64,000 nucleotides of DNA from Saccharopolyspora galaxeae (GCF_016526145.1 NZ_JADDUE010000005.1:124001-188000); one strand, 5' to 3'. Positions 23,605-32,638 are shown, counted from the first letter of the stretch. Notes: generated by a model not told the origin, from the sequence alone. A program made the numbers and translations.

Positions 23605-24597
23605 TCAGTAGAGCCCGGTGTCGACGTGTTCGGCGATCGTGAGGTGCTCGCGCAGCACGCCGAACCGCTCGTAGTTGTCGGCGATCTCCTGCAGCTGCCC
23701 GACGACCCGGCCGTCGACCGGTCCGCCGACGCGCTGCTGGCGCTGCGCGACGAGCCCGGCTACCTCCGGCCCGCGGTGGCTGACTTCGCCGTAAACCCGC
23801 GCGTTCGCCGCGGGATTCGCCCGCGCCCACTCCAGAGCCCGGTTGTAGCGGGCGATGAAATCGCGGATGGCCGCGCGGCGCGCCGGGTCGTCCAGCGCTT
23901 CTTGGTAGGCGTTGATGAAGCTGAGCCCGTAGGACAGCCCTCGCGCGTCACGCAGGATGGTGGCGCCTTGCTCCACCTGCGCCGCCGCGGTGTAGGGGTC
24001 CCATGTGGACCAAGCGTCGATCGCCCGGGAACTCAGCGCGGCACTGGCGTTGACCGGCTCGAGGAAGCTGATCCGCACGTCCCGCCCGGAAAGCCCGGCC
24101 TCGCGCAGCGCGTTGAGCAGCAGGTAGTGCCCGACGCTGCCGGGCGTCGTCGGGGACACGGTCCTGCCGCGCAGGTCGGCGACGGTGCTGATCGGCGAGC
24201 CGGGCGGCACCAGGATCGCCTGCCCGAACGAGCGCTGCGCCCGGGTCGCCGAAACGATCTTCAGGTCGGCGCCGGAGCCGAGCGCGTTCAGCGTCGGCGC
24301 GTCGCCTGCGAACCCGATGTCGACGGCGCCGCTGCGCAACGCCTCCAGCAGCGGCGAAGCGGCGGCGAACTGGGACCAGCGCAGCTGGTACGGCACGTCG
24401 CCCAGCACGCCCGCGGCGTCCACAAGGGACTGCTGGATCCCGGCTTGGTCGCCGACGGTCAGCGTGACCTTGCTGAGGTCGACGCTGCCGTCCGCGCGCA
24501 CCGCCGGATCGCCGCCGCACGCCGCGAGGAACATCGGGCTCAGCGCGACCGGCGCGGCGGTCAGCGCGGACAGGAACGAGCGTCGCGAGGTGCTCAT
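23605..24597 (-). CDS. ABC-transporter substrate-binding lipoprotein, aliphatic sulfonate (SsuA/TauA) type
   Basis: 330 residues from ATG 24597 (GGAGGAG upstream). Twin-arginine lipoprotein signal: TSRRSFL, hydrophobic stretch, LAAC lipobox (Cys 27). Mature part is an SsuA/NMT1-like periplasmic-binding fold: VTLTVGDQAG, VDIGFAGDAPTLNALGSG, VADLRGRTVSPTTPGSVGHY, AIDAWSTWDPYTAAAQVEQG. Would bind a sulfonate or similar small organosulfur compound outside the cell. No permease or ATPase gene is adjacent. A Cys-rich leader peptide lies upstream, which supports a sulfur-related role. Confidence 0.88.
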   Translation of the reverse strand: MSTSRRSFLSALTAAPVALSPMFLAACGGDPAVRADGSVDLSKVTLTVGDQAGIQQSLVDAAGVLGDVPYQLRWSQFAAASPLLEALRSGAVDIGFAGDAPTLNALGSGADLKIVSATRAQRSFGQAILVPPGSPISTVADLRGRTVSPTTPGSVGHYLLLNALREAGLSGRDVRISFLEPVNASAALSSRAIDAWSTWDPYTAAAQVEQGATILRDARGLSYGLSFINAYQEALDDPARRAAIRDFIARYNRALEWARANPAANARVYGEVSHRGPEVAGLVAQRQQRVGGPVDGRVVGQLQEIADNYERFGVLREHLTIAEHVDTGLY

Positions 24598-24682
24598 GCA
24601 CTCCTCCGGGGATCGGGCGCGCACGCGCGCCGGCCGCGCCCGAACGGCGGAGCGCGGGATGAGGTGAAGCGGGACCGGGGCG

Positions 24683-24769
24683 TCAGCGCGGACAGCGCGG
24701 ACAGCGCGCGGCGCAGACCCGGGAGAGGTCGACGTGCTCCCGAGTGGTGAGCATCGGCCGGTGCGGCAT
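24683..24769 (-). CDS. Cysteine-rich leader peptide upstream of the sulfonate binding protein
   Basis: 28 codons (23 if the ATG at 24754 is used). The peptide contains LTTREHVDLSRVCAARC and ends with PRCPR: the (T/R)RxHVDLxRV..A.C core is that of the actinobacterial leader peptides found upstream of cysteine and sulfur assimilation operons, where run-on of Cys codons is read as a sensor of Cys-tRNA charging (attenuation). Three Cys codons lie in the last ten. The stop is 86 bases upstream of the SBP start on the same strand. Assignment as an attenuator is by family resemblance; no terminator/antiterminator fold was worked out. Confidence 0.75.
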   Translation of the reverse strand: MPHRPMLTTREHVDLSRVCAARCPRCPR

Positions 24770-24895
24770 GCGAGGACCGTAGGTGCCGGAGATCCCGGGG
24801 TAAACCCGATCCAACGGGTTGGGAATCGGGTGCGCACGCCCGAACGTCCGCTCCCGGCTGGGCGCGGGTGCCGGGACGGCGCATATGGTGGCGCC

Positions 24896-25612
24896 ATGGC
24901 TGAAACGATCACCGCTGAGTTCACCAGCGTCGGTTCCTCCCGCGTGTACCTCGCCCGGCCGGACGACGACGGCGGTGCGGGCATGCTGCTGCTGCCGATG
25001 GTCACCGGTGTCAGCGAGCAGGTGCGGGAGTTCGCCGCGGACCTGGTCGGCACCGGGGTCACCGCGCTGTCCTGGGACCCGTGGCAGGGCCCGAACGCCG
25101 ACGACACCGCGCACGAGAAGCTGTTCGAGCTGATGGGCCGGCTCGACGACGAGACGGTGCTTGCCGAGCTGGAACGCCTGCTCACGCACATGTTCGACGA
25201 ACTCGGCCTGTCCAGGGTCGGTGTCATCGGCTGGTGCATGGGAGGCCGCTTCGCGCTGCTGCTCGGCGGCCGGGACCAGCGGCTGGCGAACGTGGTGGCC
25301 TACCACCCGACGGTGCCGATCCCGCCGGCCGCGAACCACGCGCTGGACGCCGCCGAGCACGCCGCCCGGATCCAGGCGCCGGTGATGATGCTGTACCCGG
25401 GTGCGGACCACCTCGTGCCGCGGGAGAGCTTCGACGCGCTCGATTCCGCGCTCAACGGCCGGGAAACGGGGGCCAGCATCGTGCACAACTACCCGGGTGC
25501 CGATCACGGGTTCAGCGCCCGCGGCAGGCAGGACAAGGAGGTCAACGCGACCGCCTACAAGCTGTCCTGGCCGCAGGCCCTCGATTTCGTGCGCACCACG
25601 ACGCGTCCCTGA
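24896..25612 (+). CDS. Dienelactone hydrolase family protein
   Basis: 238 residues, alpha/beta hydrolase with a Cys nucleophile: GVIGWCMGGRFAL puts it at Cys 114, Asp in YPGADHLVPR and His in GADHGFSARG complete the triad. Consistent with carboxymethylenebutenolidase-type enzymes, though the short family members act on varied esters and lactones. ATG 24896 is the only well placed start. Divergent from the leader peptide/SBP gene. Confidence 0.88.
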   Translation: MAETITAEFTSVGSSRVYLARPDDDGGAGMLLLPMVTGVSEQVREFAADLVGTGVTALSWDPWQGPNADDTAHEKLFELMGRLDDETVLAELERLLTHMFDELGLSRVGVIGWCMGGRFALLLGGRDQRLANVVAYHPTVPIPPAANHALDAAEHAARIQAPVMMLYPGADHLVPRESFDALDSALNGRETGASIVHNYPGADHGFSARGRQDKEVNATAYKLSWPQALDFVRTTTRP

Positions 25613-25643
25613 CTCGCGCACCGCTTCCGACAACGCCGTTTCC

Positions 25644-25694
25644 GAGTGAACGGACCGTTGGTCCCAATAGATCGGGCCAACGGTCCGTTCGCTC
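25644..25694 (+). repeat. 51-bp intergenic palindrome, copy 2
   Basis: Same 51-base length as copy 1: starts GAGTGAACGGACCGTTGG, loop CCCAATAGA, ends CCGTTCGCTC, arms with two mismatches. Lies between the hydrolase stop and the convergent AEC remnant, 32 bases after each. Confidence 0.85.
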
Positions 25695-25726
25695 GGGAAT
25701 TTCGGCGCGCGCGGGAAGAGAGCTCG

Positions 25727-26368
25727 TCAGCCCAGCAGGACGGCGACCACTCCGATCACGGGGGCGGCCAGGATCGTGGAGAGCAGGACCGACTCGCGGG
25801 CCAGCGTCATCGAAGTCTCGTAGCGCGCGGCGTAGGTGAACAGGTTCTGCGCGGCCGGCAGCGCAGAGGTCACCACGACGCCGAACAGCACCGCGCCGCT
25901 CAGGCCGAACACGAGCGCGCCGAGCAGCCACGCCACGGCGGGCTGGCCGACCGACTTCAACGCCACCGACAGGAACACCACGCCCCGCTCCGGGCTGCGG
26001 CCCGGCGGGTTGCTGCCGCGCAGCGAGATCCCGAAGGCCAGCAGCACCGCGGGCACCGCCATCCCGCCGAGCAGCGAGATCGGGTCGAACAGGCCGCCGG
26101 GCACCTGCCAGCCGGTCGCGGCGACCGCGACCCCGCCGAGCGACCCGATCACCACCGGATTACGCAGCGGAGCGGTCAGCCGGGACCACCACGGCCCGCG
26201 CGCGCCGGGGCGGGACAGGTCCAGCACCGCCAGCGCGATCGGCGTGATGACCAGTTGCTGCAGCAGCAGGACCGGCGCGACCAGCGACGCGTCCCCCAGC
26301 ACGTACACCGCGATCGGAATGCCGAGGTTGCCGGAGTTGACGTAGCTGGAGCACAGCGCGCCGATCCG
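25727..26368 (-). pseudogene. 5'-truncated AEC-family (auxin efflux carrier) transporter
   Basis: The intact part encodes the C-terminal ~210 residues of an AEC permease: SSYVNSGNLGIPIAVYVLGD, then several membrane helices ending VLLSTILAAPVIGVVAVLLG. The usual first ~85 residues (the first three helices) are absent: upstream in this frame there is no ATG and a TGA occurs near 26395. A strong site GAGGAGGAAG and an ATG at 26399 are present but are in another frame, in which only MTSDSTVPDT and junk follow. The simplest reading is a deletion that fused a foreign or original start to the middle of the gene. A GTG at 26308 could give a 193-residue product, but it would lack the N-terminal half of the fold. 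Confidence 0.7.
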
Positions 26369-26518
26369 CCGTATCCGGCACTGTCGAATCGGACGTCATG
26401 GGATCTTCCTCCTCGTCGCCGCGGATCTTCTCACCCGGACGCAGGTGGATGGAAATCCTCCGCTTCGCTAACCTGGGTGAGAGTAACCGGACTGTTTCCC
26501 TCCACATAAGGAGCCGGG

Positions 26519-27724
26519 ATGCCCGACCCCGCCGCCTCCCAAGCACCGTCCTTCCCGATGACCCGCGAGTGCCCGTTCCGCCAGCCCGCCGCCTACCAGC
26601 AGCTTCGCGAGCAGGGCCGCCTCGGCAGCGGCCGACTGCCGGACGGCCGCGGGGTCCGGGTGCTGACCAGGCACAAGGACGTCCGGACGATGCTCGCCGA
26701 TCCGCGGTTCAGCTCGGACCGCCGCAATCCGGGTTTCCCGCTCCAGGTCGAACGGCCCAAGGGCGAGCAGTTCCCGAAATCGATGATCTCGATGGACGGA
26801 GCCGAGCACGCCGCCGCGCGCCGGGCGGTACTCGGCGAATTCACCGTCCGGCGGATCAACGCGCTGCTGCCGCGCGTCCAGCAGATCGTCGACGAGCACG
26901 TCGAGGCCATGCTGGCAGGGCCGCCACACGCGGACTTGGTGCGCGAGCTGTCGCTGCCGGTGCCCTCGCTGGTGATCTGCGAACTGCTGGGGGTTCCCTA
27001 CGCGGACCACGACTTCTTCCAGTCCCGCAGCGCCACGCTGCTCAACCGGGACGCGACCCCGCAGCAGCGCGGTTCCGCGATCGGCGATCTGAAGTCCTAT
27101 TTGGACACACTCGTCCGCGGCAAGGTCGCCCAGCCCACCGACGATCTGCTGGGCAGGCAGGTCGCCGCCCAGCGCGCGGCCGGCGAAGTCGACGTCGAGG
27201 CGCTGGTCGCGACGGCGGTGCTGCTGCTGATCGCGGGCCACGAGACCACCGCCAACATGATCTCGCTGGGCACCTTGATGCTGCTGGAGAACCCGGAACG
27301 GCTGGCGGCGATCACCGCGGATCCGGGCAAGACCCCAGGCGCCGTGGAGGAACTGCTGCGCTACTTCACGATCGCGGAGTTCGCGACCTCCCGGGTCGCG
27401 CTGGAGGACGTGGAGATCGGCGGCGGACTGATCCAGGCCGGCGAGGGCGTCATCGGCCTGGCGCTGTCCGGCAACCGGGACGCCGAGGTGTTCGACCGGC
27501 CCGAGGAGCTCGACGTCGAGCGGGGCGCGCGCAACCACCTGGCGTTCGGTTTCGGGCCGCACCAATGCCTCGGGCAGAACCTGGCCCGCGCGGAACTGCG
27601 GATCGTGTTCGACACGCTGTTCCGGCGAATTCCCGGGTTGCGGCTGGACGCCGCGGTGTCCGAGCTACCGTTCAAGAACGATGCGAACATCTTCGGGCTG
27701 CACCGGTTGCCGGTGGCCTGGTAG
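26519..27724 (+). CDS. Cytochrome P450 (CYP105-like)
   Basis: 401 residues, soluble bacterial class I P450. I-helix AGHETT at 239-244, ExxR in EELLR at 277-281, heme loop FGFGPHQCLG with Cys 350. N-terminus MTRECPFRQPAAYQQLREQG and FSSDRRNPGFP are typical of CYP105-type actinomycete enzymes. The 3Fe-4S ferredoxin gene follows 8 bases downstream and supplies electrons. The reductase is not in the window. Substrate unknown. GGAG lies just before the ATG. Confidence 0.95.
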   Translation: MPDPAASQAPSFPMTRECPFRQPAAYQQLREQGRLGSGRLPDGRGVRVLTRHKDVRTMLADPRFSSDRRNPGFPLQVERPKGEQFPKSMISMDGAEHAAARRAVLGEFTVRRINALLPRVQQIVDEHVEAMLAGPPHADLVRELSLPVPSLVICELLGVPYADHDFFQSRSATLLNRDATPQQRGSAIGDLKSYLDTLVRGKVAQPTDDLLGRQVAAQRAAGEVDVEALVATAVLLLIAGHETTANMISLGTLMLLENPERLAAITADPGKTPGAVEELLRYFTIAEFATSRVALEDVEIGGGLIQAGEGVIGLALSGNRDAEVFDRPEELDVERGARNHLAFGFGPHQCLGQNLARAELRIVFDTLFRRIPGLRLDAAVSELPFKNDANIFGLHRLPVAW

Positions 27725-27732
27725 GAGGGAAC

Positions 27733-27930
27733 ATGCGGATCATCGCCGACACGGACCGGTGCGTCGGGGCCGGGCAGTGCGTGCTCACCGAGCCCGACGT
27801 GTTCGACCAGGACGAGGAAGAGGGCACGGTCCTGCTGCTGACCGAACGCACCACCGAGCAGACCGCGGAGGCGGTGCGCACGGCGGTCGACGTGTGTCCC
27901 GCGCAGGCGCTCTCGCTCGAGCAGGACTGA
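27733..27930 (+). CDS. 3Fe-4S ferredoxin, partner of the P450
   Basis: 65 residues. Cluster ligands Cys 10, Cys 16 and Cys 55 (RCVGAGQCVL ... VCPAQAL), with Gly/Ala in place of the second Cys as in P450-linked 3Fe-4S ferredoxins (SuaB/FdxE-like). Strong GGAGG 8 bases after the P450 stop region; the two genes form an operon. Confidence 0.95.
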   Translation: MRIIADTDRCVGAGQCVLTEPDVFDQDEEEGTVLLLTERTTEQTAEAVRTAVDVCPAQALSLEQD

Positions 27931-27992
27931 AGCGGCGGAGGCGGGCCGCGGTGCGGGATGCGTTCCGCACCGCGATTCACCGCTTCATGAGC

Positions 27993-28055
27993 CACTGTGG
28001 ACAGTAATCCGGTTTTGCCGATGTGGCACGGCAAAAACCGGATGAGTCCACTGTG
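27993..28055. terminator. Bidirectional hairpin between ferredoxin and IclR genes
   Basis: Inner arms ATCCGGTTTTGCCG (28007-28020) and CGGCAAAAACCGGAT (28029-28043) pair with one bulged base; outer arms CACTGTGGAC and GTCCACTGTG extend the stem. The U-rich inner strand favours termination in both directions between the convergent genes. Confidence 0.75.
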
Positions 28056-28061
28056 CACGAA

Positions 28062-28862
28062 TCAGCGCCAGGACACCTGCGAGCGCGGCCAGCTGCGGGC
28101 GGCCCGCTCGATCGCGTCCCGGACGCGCAGCAGGTGCCGCACCGCTTCGCGCTCGAACTCCGGCGTCACCCGCGCGGTCGGCACCGAGCAACTGATCGCG
28201 TCCTGGGCGGGCTCGTCGTAGCGCAGCGCCACCCCGATGCAGTGCACCCCGAGGTTGCTTTCGCCGTCCTCCACCGCGTAGCCGCGCTCGCGGGTCGCGG
28301 CCAGGTCCGAGCGCAGTCCGTCGCGGTCCAGCGTGGCCTCGGTGAACATCGGCAGCGGATCCGGTAGCAGCGCGGCCACTTCCGCCGCGTCGCGCTCCGC
28401 CAGCAGCGCTTTGCCCAGCGACGTCGCGCTGGCGGGCAGGCGACGGCCGACGCGGCTGAACGGGCGCAGGTGGTGCTTGGACTCCCGGGTGGCCAGGTAC
28501 ACCACGTCCGCGCCGTCCAGCCGGGCGAAGTGCACCGTCTCGCCGAGTTCGGCGACCAGCTCGTCCAGGTACGGCTTGGTCTCGGCCACCAGCCGGTCAC
28601 CGTCGATGTAGGACGTGCCGACCAGCAGCGCACGCATCCCGATGCCGTAGAGCGAGCCGGTGGCGTCGGTGCGCACCCAGCCGCGCGCCACCAAGGTCTG
28701 CAGCAGCGCGTAGAGGCTGCTGCGCGGAACACCGGTGCGCTCGGCGAGTTCGCGCAGGTTCACCGGCTCCCCTTCCAGGGCGCCGAGCACTTCCAGCACT
28801 TCCACGGTGCGCGCAGCCGACTTGACGTCGCGCACGCCCTTCTGGCCCTCCGCCATGCTCAT
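28062..28862 (-). CDS. IclR-family transcriptional regulator of the glucarate genes
   Basis: 266 residues from ATG 28862. Winged HTH at ~12-65 (LRELAERTGVPRSSLYALLQTL) followed by the IclR effector domain (VETKPYLDELV..., VVYLATRE, LPASATSLGKALLAERD, GVALRYDEPAQDAISCSVPT). Last gene of the leftward glucarate gene group, 118 bases after the transporter. Likely controls that group through the inverted repeat at 32655-32693. An open extension to 28943 exists but lacks family similarity. Confidence 0.88.
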   Translation of the reverse strand: MSMAEGQKGVRDVKSAARTVEVLEVLGALEGEPVNLRELAERTGVPRSSLYALLQTLVARGWVRTDATGSLYGIGMRALLVGTSYIDGDRLVAETKPYLDELVAELGETVHFARLDGADVVYLATRESKHHLRPFSRVGRRLPASATSLGKALLAERDAAEVAALLPDPLPMFTEATLDRDGLRSDLAATRERGYAVEDGESNLGVHCIGVALRYDEPAQDAISCSVPTARVTPEFEREAVRHLLRVRDAIERAARSWPRSQVSWR

Positions 28863-28980
28863 CCCGCACTTCCCGGCGACCGCGAAAACGCCGCCACGGC
28901 GCCCTTTTTCCCGCGCCCGCTTTCCCGCTGCAACCGTACACATCGCCCGGTCCGGGCGGCGCCGACGGGCGCTGCGGCGG

Positions 28981-30306
28981 TCAACAACCGGCCGGGACGG
29001 CGGCGGCGCGATCGCGTCCCCGGCCGATCAGGGTGGCCGAACCCGCCGCGAGCAACGAAGCGACCGACAGCCCGTACAGCCCGATGGTCGTCGAGCCGGT
29101 CGACTGCTCCAGGAATCCGATGACCGTGGGCGCGACGAACCCGCCCAAATTGCCCAGCGAATTCACCAGCGCGATGCCCGGTGCGACGATCCGCCCGTCC
29201 AGGCCCTGCTGGGCGATCGGCCAGAAGATCGACGCCGAGCACTTGAACCCGACCGCGGCCACGCACATCGCCGCCACCCCGAACCACGGACTGCCCAGAG
29301 TGGTCAGGAACGTGCCGATGGCCGCGATGACCAGCGCCGCCGAGACGTACGGCTTGCGGACGCCGGTGCGGTCGGTGAACCGCCCCATGCCGTACATCGC
29401 GGCGATCGCGCACGCCCACGGGATCGCGCTCACCACCCCGACGCCGAAGTCGGGCAGCCCGCGGATGCCGTCGACCAGGCTCGGCAACCAGAACGTGATG
29501 GTGTAGCCGGTCAGCGAAATCGCGAAGAAGATGAAGCACAGCAGCAGAACCTGCGGTTCCAGCAGCAACCGCGCCTTGGACGTGCGCGCTCCGGCGGCTT
29601 GCCGGTTCGCGTCGTCGGCGGCCACCGCGGCCGACAGCGCCGATCTCTCCTGCGCCGAGAGCCACTTGGCCTCGGGGATCCGGGAGACCAGGAAGAACGC
29701 CGCGACGATGCCGATCAGCACCGACAGCGCGCCCTGGGACAGGAACATCCACTTCCAGCCCGCCAGCCCGGCGACCCCGTCCAGTTCCAGCAGGCCGCCG
29801 GTGACCGGCCCGGTGACGACGTAGGCCCCCGCCGAGCCTGCCAGGAAGATCGCCGTCGCCCGCCCGCGGTAGCGGTCCGGCAGCCAGCGGGTGAAGTAGT
29901 ACATGACGCCGGGGAAGAAGCCGGCTTCGGCCACGCCCAGCAGGAACCGCATGAGGTAGAACGTGGCGGGGTTGGTGATGAACGACATCAGGAACACCAC
30001 CACGCCCCAGCTGATCATGATCCGGGTCAGCCAGACCCGCGCGCCGAAGCGCTCCATGAGCATGTTGCTGGGCACTTCGAAGATGGCGTAGGCGACGAAG
30101 AACAGCCCGGCGCCGAGCCCGTAGGCGGCGGCCCCGATGCCCAGGTCGGCCTCCAGGTCCGCGCGCACGAACCCGATGTTCGTGCGGTCCATCTGGTTGA
30201 TGATCAGCATCAGCACCACGAGCGGGATCATGCGGCGGAAGAACTTGCGCACCGCGCTGCGCAGCGCTGGGTCGTCCGCAGTGGACGAAGGCGGCACCGT
30301 CGTCAT
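28981..30306 (-). CDS. MFS transporter, probable D-glucarate permease
   Basis: 441 residues, about 12 membrane helices, of the anion:cation symporter (phthalate/glucarate permease) family: MLIINQMDRTNIGFVRADLE, AIFEVPSNMLMERFGARVWL, then FLLGVAEAGFFPGVMYY and RYRGRATAIFLAGSAGA. Its family plus placement downstream of gudD argue for D-glucarate/galactarate uptake; the substrate is an inference from context. Starts 48 bases after gudD. Confidence 0.85.
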   Translation of the reverse strand: MTTVPPSSTADDPALRSAVRKFFRRMIPLVVLMLIINQMDRTNIGFVRADLEADLGIGAAAYGLGAGLFFVAYAIFEVPSNMLMERFGARVWLTRIMISWGVVVFLMSFITNPATFYLMRFLLGVAEAGFFPGVMYYFTRWLPDRYRGRATAIFLAGSAGAYVVTGPVTGGLLELDGVAGLAGWKWMFLSQGALSVLIGIVAAFFLVSRIPEAKWLSAQERSALSAAVAADDANRQAAGARTSKARLLLEPQVLLLCFIFFAISLTGYTITFWLPSLVDGIRGLPDFGVGVVSAIPWACAIAAMYGMGRFTDRTGVRKPYVSAALVIAAIGTFLTTLGSPWFGVAAMCVAAVGFKCSASIFWPIAQQGLDGRIVAPGIALVNSLGNLGGFVAPTVIGFLEQSTGSTTIGLYGLSVASLLAAGSATLIGRGRDRAAAVPAGC

Positions 30307-30354
30307 TGACGTCTCCGATTTTTCTTGTGCGGCGCGGCCAACCGGCCGCTGGCG

Positions 30355-31665
30355 TTACCAGACGGGGAAGCTCGGCGATGTCCATTCCGGATGGACGCGG
30401 CGCATCGCTGCGGCGTCGTCGCGGCCGCGCACGTCGCTGTCCAGCCAGCGCTGGTGCAGCCGCGCGAGCGAATCGCGGTCCAGCGCCACGCCGAGCCCCG
30501 GGGTGTCGGTGACCTCGACCGCACCGCCGGTGAAGGTGTGCGGGACGGTGATGACGTCCTCGGTCTGCCAAGGCCGGTGCGTGTCGCAGGCGTAGCCGAG
30601 TTCCGGGATCGTCGCGGCCACGTGGGTCATCGCGGCCAGGCTGATGCCGAGGTGCGTGTTGGAGTGCATGGACAGCTCGCGCCCGAAGGTCCGGCACACC
30701 GCCGCCAGGTCCTGGGTGGCGCGCAGCCCGCCCCAGTAGTGGTGGTCGGAGAGCACGACCTGCACCGCGTCGCGGGTGAACGCCTCGGCTACCTCTTCGA
30801 CCGCGGTGACGCACATGTTCGTGGCCAGCGGCAGGCTGGTGCGCTCGGCGACCTCGGCCATCGACGTGGTCCCGGCGGTCGGGTCCTCCAGGTACTCCGC
30901 GACGCCTTCCAGCGCGGCGGCCACTTCCAGGCTCGTCGAGACCGACCACGCCCCGTTCGGGTCCAGCCGCAGCGGCGCGTCCGGGAACGCCTCGCGCAGC
31001 GCGTGGATCGCGGCGACCTCCTGCTTCGGCTCGAACACGCCGCCTTTGAGCTTGAACGAGCGGAACCCGTAGCGGTCGGCGAAGCGCTGCGCCTGCGCGA
31101 CAACGCCCGCCGGGTCGAGCGCGGCGCCCCAGTCGTCGGACGGTTCTCCTTCGCCCGGATGCTCGGCCCAGCGGTAGAACAGGTAACCGCTGTATTCCAC
31201 GCGGTCGCGCACCTTGCCGCCGAGCAGCGCGTGCACCGGCATCCCGGTCTCGTGCCCGAGCGCGTCCAGCATCGCCACCTCGAACGCGGAAACCACGCTG
31301 TGCACCAATTTGTGCTGCGTCCGCGAGCCGCGCAGGCCCTCGGCGACGACGGTGTTGTCCAGCTCGGCGGTCCGCACTTGCGCCGCCGCGGCCGAAACCA
31401 GCCGGAACAGGTCGTTGCGCGCGGTCAGCGGCGCGCCGACCAGCTCGGGCCCGAAGGCCTGGGCGATCTTGAGGTAGTCGGTGTCGCCGTAGGTCTCACC
31501 GATGCCGCTCGCTCCGGAGCCGGTGACGACTTCGACGATCGTGCGCGGCGTGTAGGGCTGGTGCACGCCCTGCACGTTCAGCAGCGGGGGGTCGCTGATC
31601 AGGATGGGGGTGACGCGGACTTCGGCGATGCGTGCCGGGTTCGACATGCTCGTGGAGTTCGACAT
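30355..31665 (-). CDS. gudD: Glucarate dehydratase
   Basis: 436 residues, enolase superfamily, glucarate dehydratase group. KLK catalytic motif in FKLKGGVFEPKQE, metal ligands in LRLDPNGAW, EDPT and NMCVT regions, and the HSNTHLGISLAAMTH segment that carries the catalytic His. Converts D-glucarate to 5-keto-4-deoxy-D-glucarate. Followed by the MFS gene and preceded by kdgD with a 16-base gap, so all are co-transcribed. MSNSTSMSNP start; the second Met is the alternative. Confidence 0.92.
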   Translation of the reverse strand: MSNSTSMSNPARIAEVRVTPILISDPPLLNVQGVHQPYTPRTIVEVVTGSGASGIGETYGDTDYLKIAQAFGPELVGAPLTARNDLFRLVSAAAAQVRTAELDNTVVAEGLRGSRTQHKLVHSVVSAFEVAMLDALGHETGMPVHALLGGKVRDRVEYSGYLFYRWAEHPGEGEPSDDWGAALDPAGVVAQAQRFADRYGFRSFKLKGGVFEPKQEVAAIHALREAFPDAPLRLDPNGAWSVSTSLEVAAALEGVAEYLEDPTAGTTSMAEVAERTSLPLATNMCVTAVEEVAEAFTRDAVQVVLSDHHYWGGLRATQDLAAVCRTFGRELSMHSNTHLGISLAAMTHVAATIPELGYACDTHRPWQTEDVITVPHTFTGGAVEVTDTPGLGVALDRDSLARLHQRWLDSDVRGRDDAAAMRRVHPEWTSPSFPVW

Positions 31666-31681
31666 GCGGGGCCTCCGGAGT

Positions 31682-32638
31682 TCAGGACACGAGCGCGAGG
31701 CCCGTTTCGATCAGGTCGCCGAGCTCGGCGAGGTCGTCGGTGCCGGGATCGGCCAGCGGTGCGCGCACCGGCCCGACGGACAAGCCGCGCAGCCGCGCGC
31801 CCGCCTTGACCAGCGAAACCGCGTATCCGGGCTGGCGGTCCCGCAGCTCCACCAGCGGGTGGTAGAACTCGCGCAGCAGTCGCTCGACGCGCTCGTGCTC
31901 ACCGGCGTGCAACGCGCTCCAGAACGCTTTGGCGATCTCGGGCGCGAAGGCGTGCACGGCCGACGAGTACGGCCCGACACCGATGGCGGCGTAGGAACGC
32001 GCCTGCATCTCGGCGGTGGCCACACCGTTGAAGAACAGGAAGTCCTCCGGCGTGCGCAGCCGGATGCGCTGCAGCCCGTCCAGATCGCCGTGCCCGTCCT
32101 TGAGCCCGATCACGGTGGGGATCTCGGCGATCCGGGCCGCGCTGGCGGCGGTGAACCGGACGTAGTCGCGCTGGTATGCGATCAGCGGCAGCGAGGTGTG
32201 CTCGGCGACCTTGCGGACCTGCTCGACCAGGCCGTGCTGCGGGGCTTTGACCAGGTAGTGCGGCATCAGCAGGCCGCCGTCGGCGCCCGCGTCGACGGCG
32301 CGCTCGGCGAACTGCCGCGCCAGCGCCCAGCCGTAGCCGACACCGGCCAGCACCGGCACCCGGCCGTCGGCGACCTCGACCGCGGTGCGCAGCAGCGCGG
32401 AGTACTCGTCGAGGGTCAGCGAGAAGAACTCACCGGTGCCGCAGGCCACGAAGGCCGCAGCGGGGTCGGCTTCGAGCTGGCCCGCGAAGTACTCCCGGAA
32501 GGCGTCGAGGTCGAGTTCGCCGTCGGCGGTGAAGGGGGTCAGCGGGAAGCAGAGCACCCCGGCGCGCATCCGCGCGTCGAGATGTGCGACGAAGCGGGCG
32601 GTGTCGGGAGGCGGATCCGAAGTCGCGGTCATAACCAC
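31682..32638 (-). CDS. kdgD: 5-dehydro-4-deoxyglucarate dehydratase
   Basis: 318 residues, DHDPS/NAL superfamily. Schiff-base Lys in VIGLKDGHGD, GTGEFFSLTLDEY and LPLIAYQRD are diagnostic for KdgD, which converts 5-keto-4-deoxyglucarate to 2,5-dioxopentanoate with loss of CO2. First gene of the glucarate operon. GTG 32638 and ATG 32632 are both possible starts. The next enzyme (2,5-dioxopentanoate dehydrogenase) is not found in this window. Confidence 0.92.
   Translation of the reverse strand: MVMTATSDPPPDTARFVAHLDARMRAGVLCFPLTPFTADGELDLDAFREYFAGQLEADPAAAFVACGTGEFFSLTLDEYSALLRTAVEVADGRVPVLAGVGYGWALARQFAERAVDAGADGGLLMPHYLVKAPQHGLVEQVRKVAEHTSLPLIAYQRDYVRFTAASAARIAEIPTVIGLKDGHGDLDGLQRIRLRTPEDFLFFNGVATAEMQARSYAAIGVGPYSSAVHAFAPEIAKAFWSALHAGEHERVERLLREFYHPLVELRDRQPGYAVSLVKAGARLRGLSVGPVRAPLADPGTDDLAELGDLIETGLALVS

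Noticed and set aside
28859-30949. Open frame of ~696 codons overlapping the glucarate transporter and gudD
   Set aside because: Same strand but wrong frame; both annotated genes have strong motifs in another frame.
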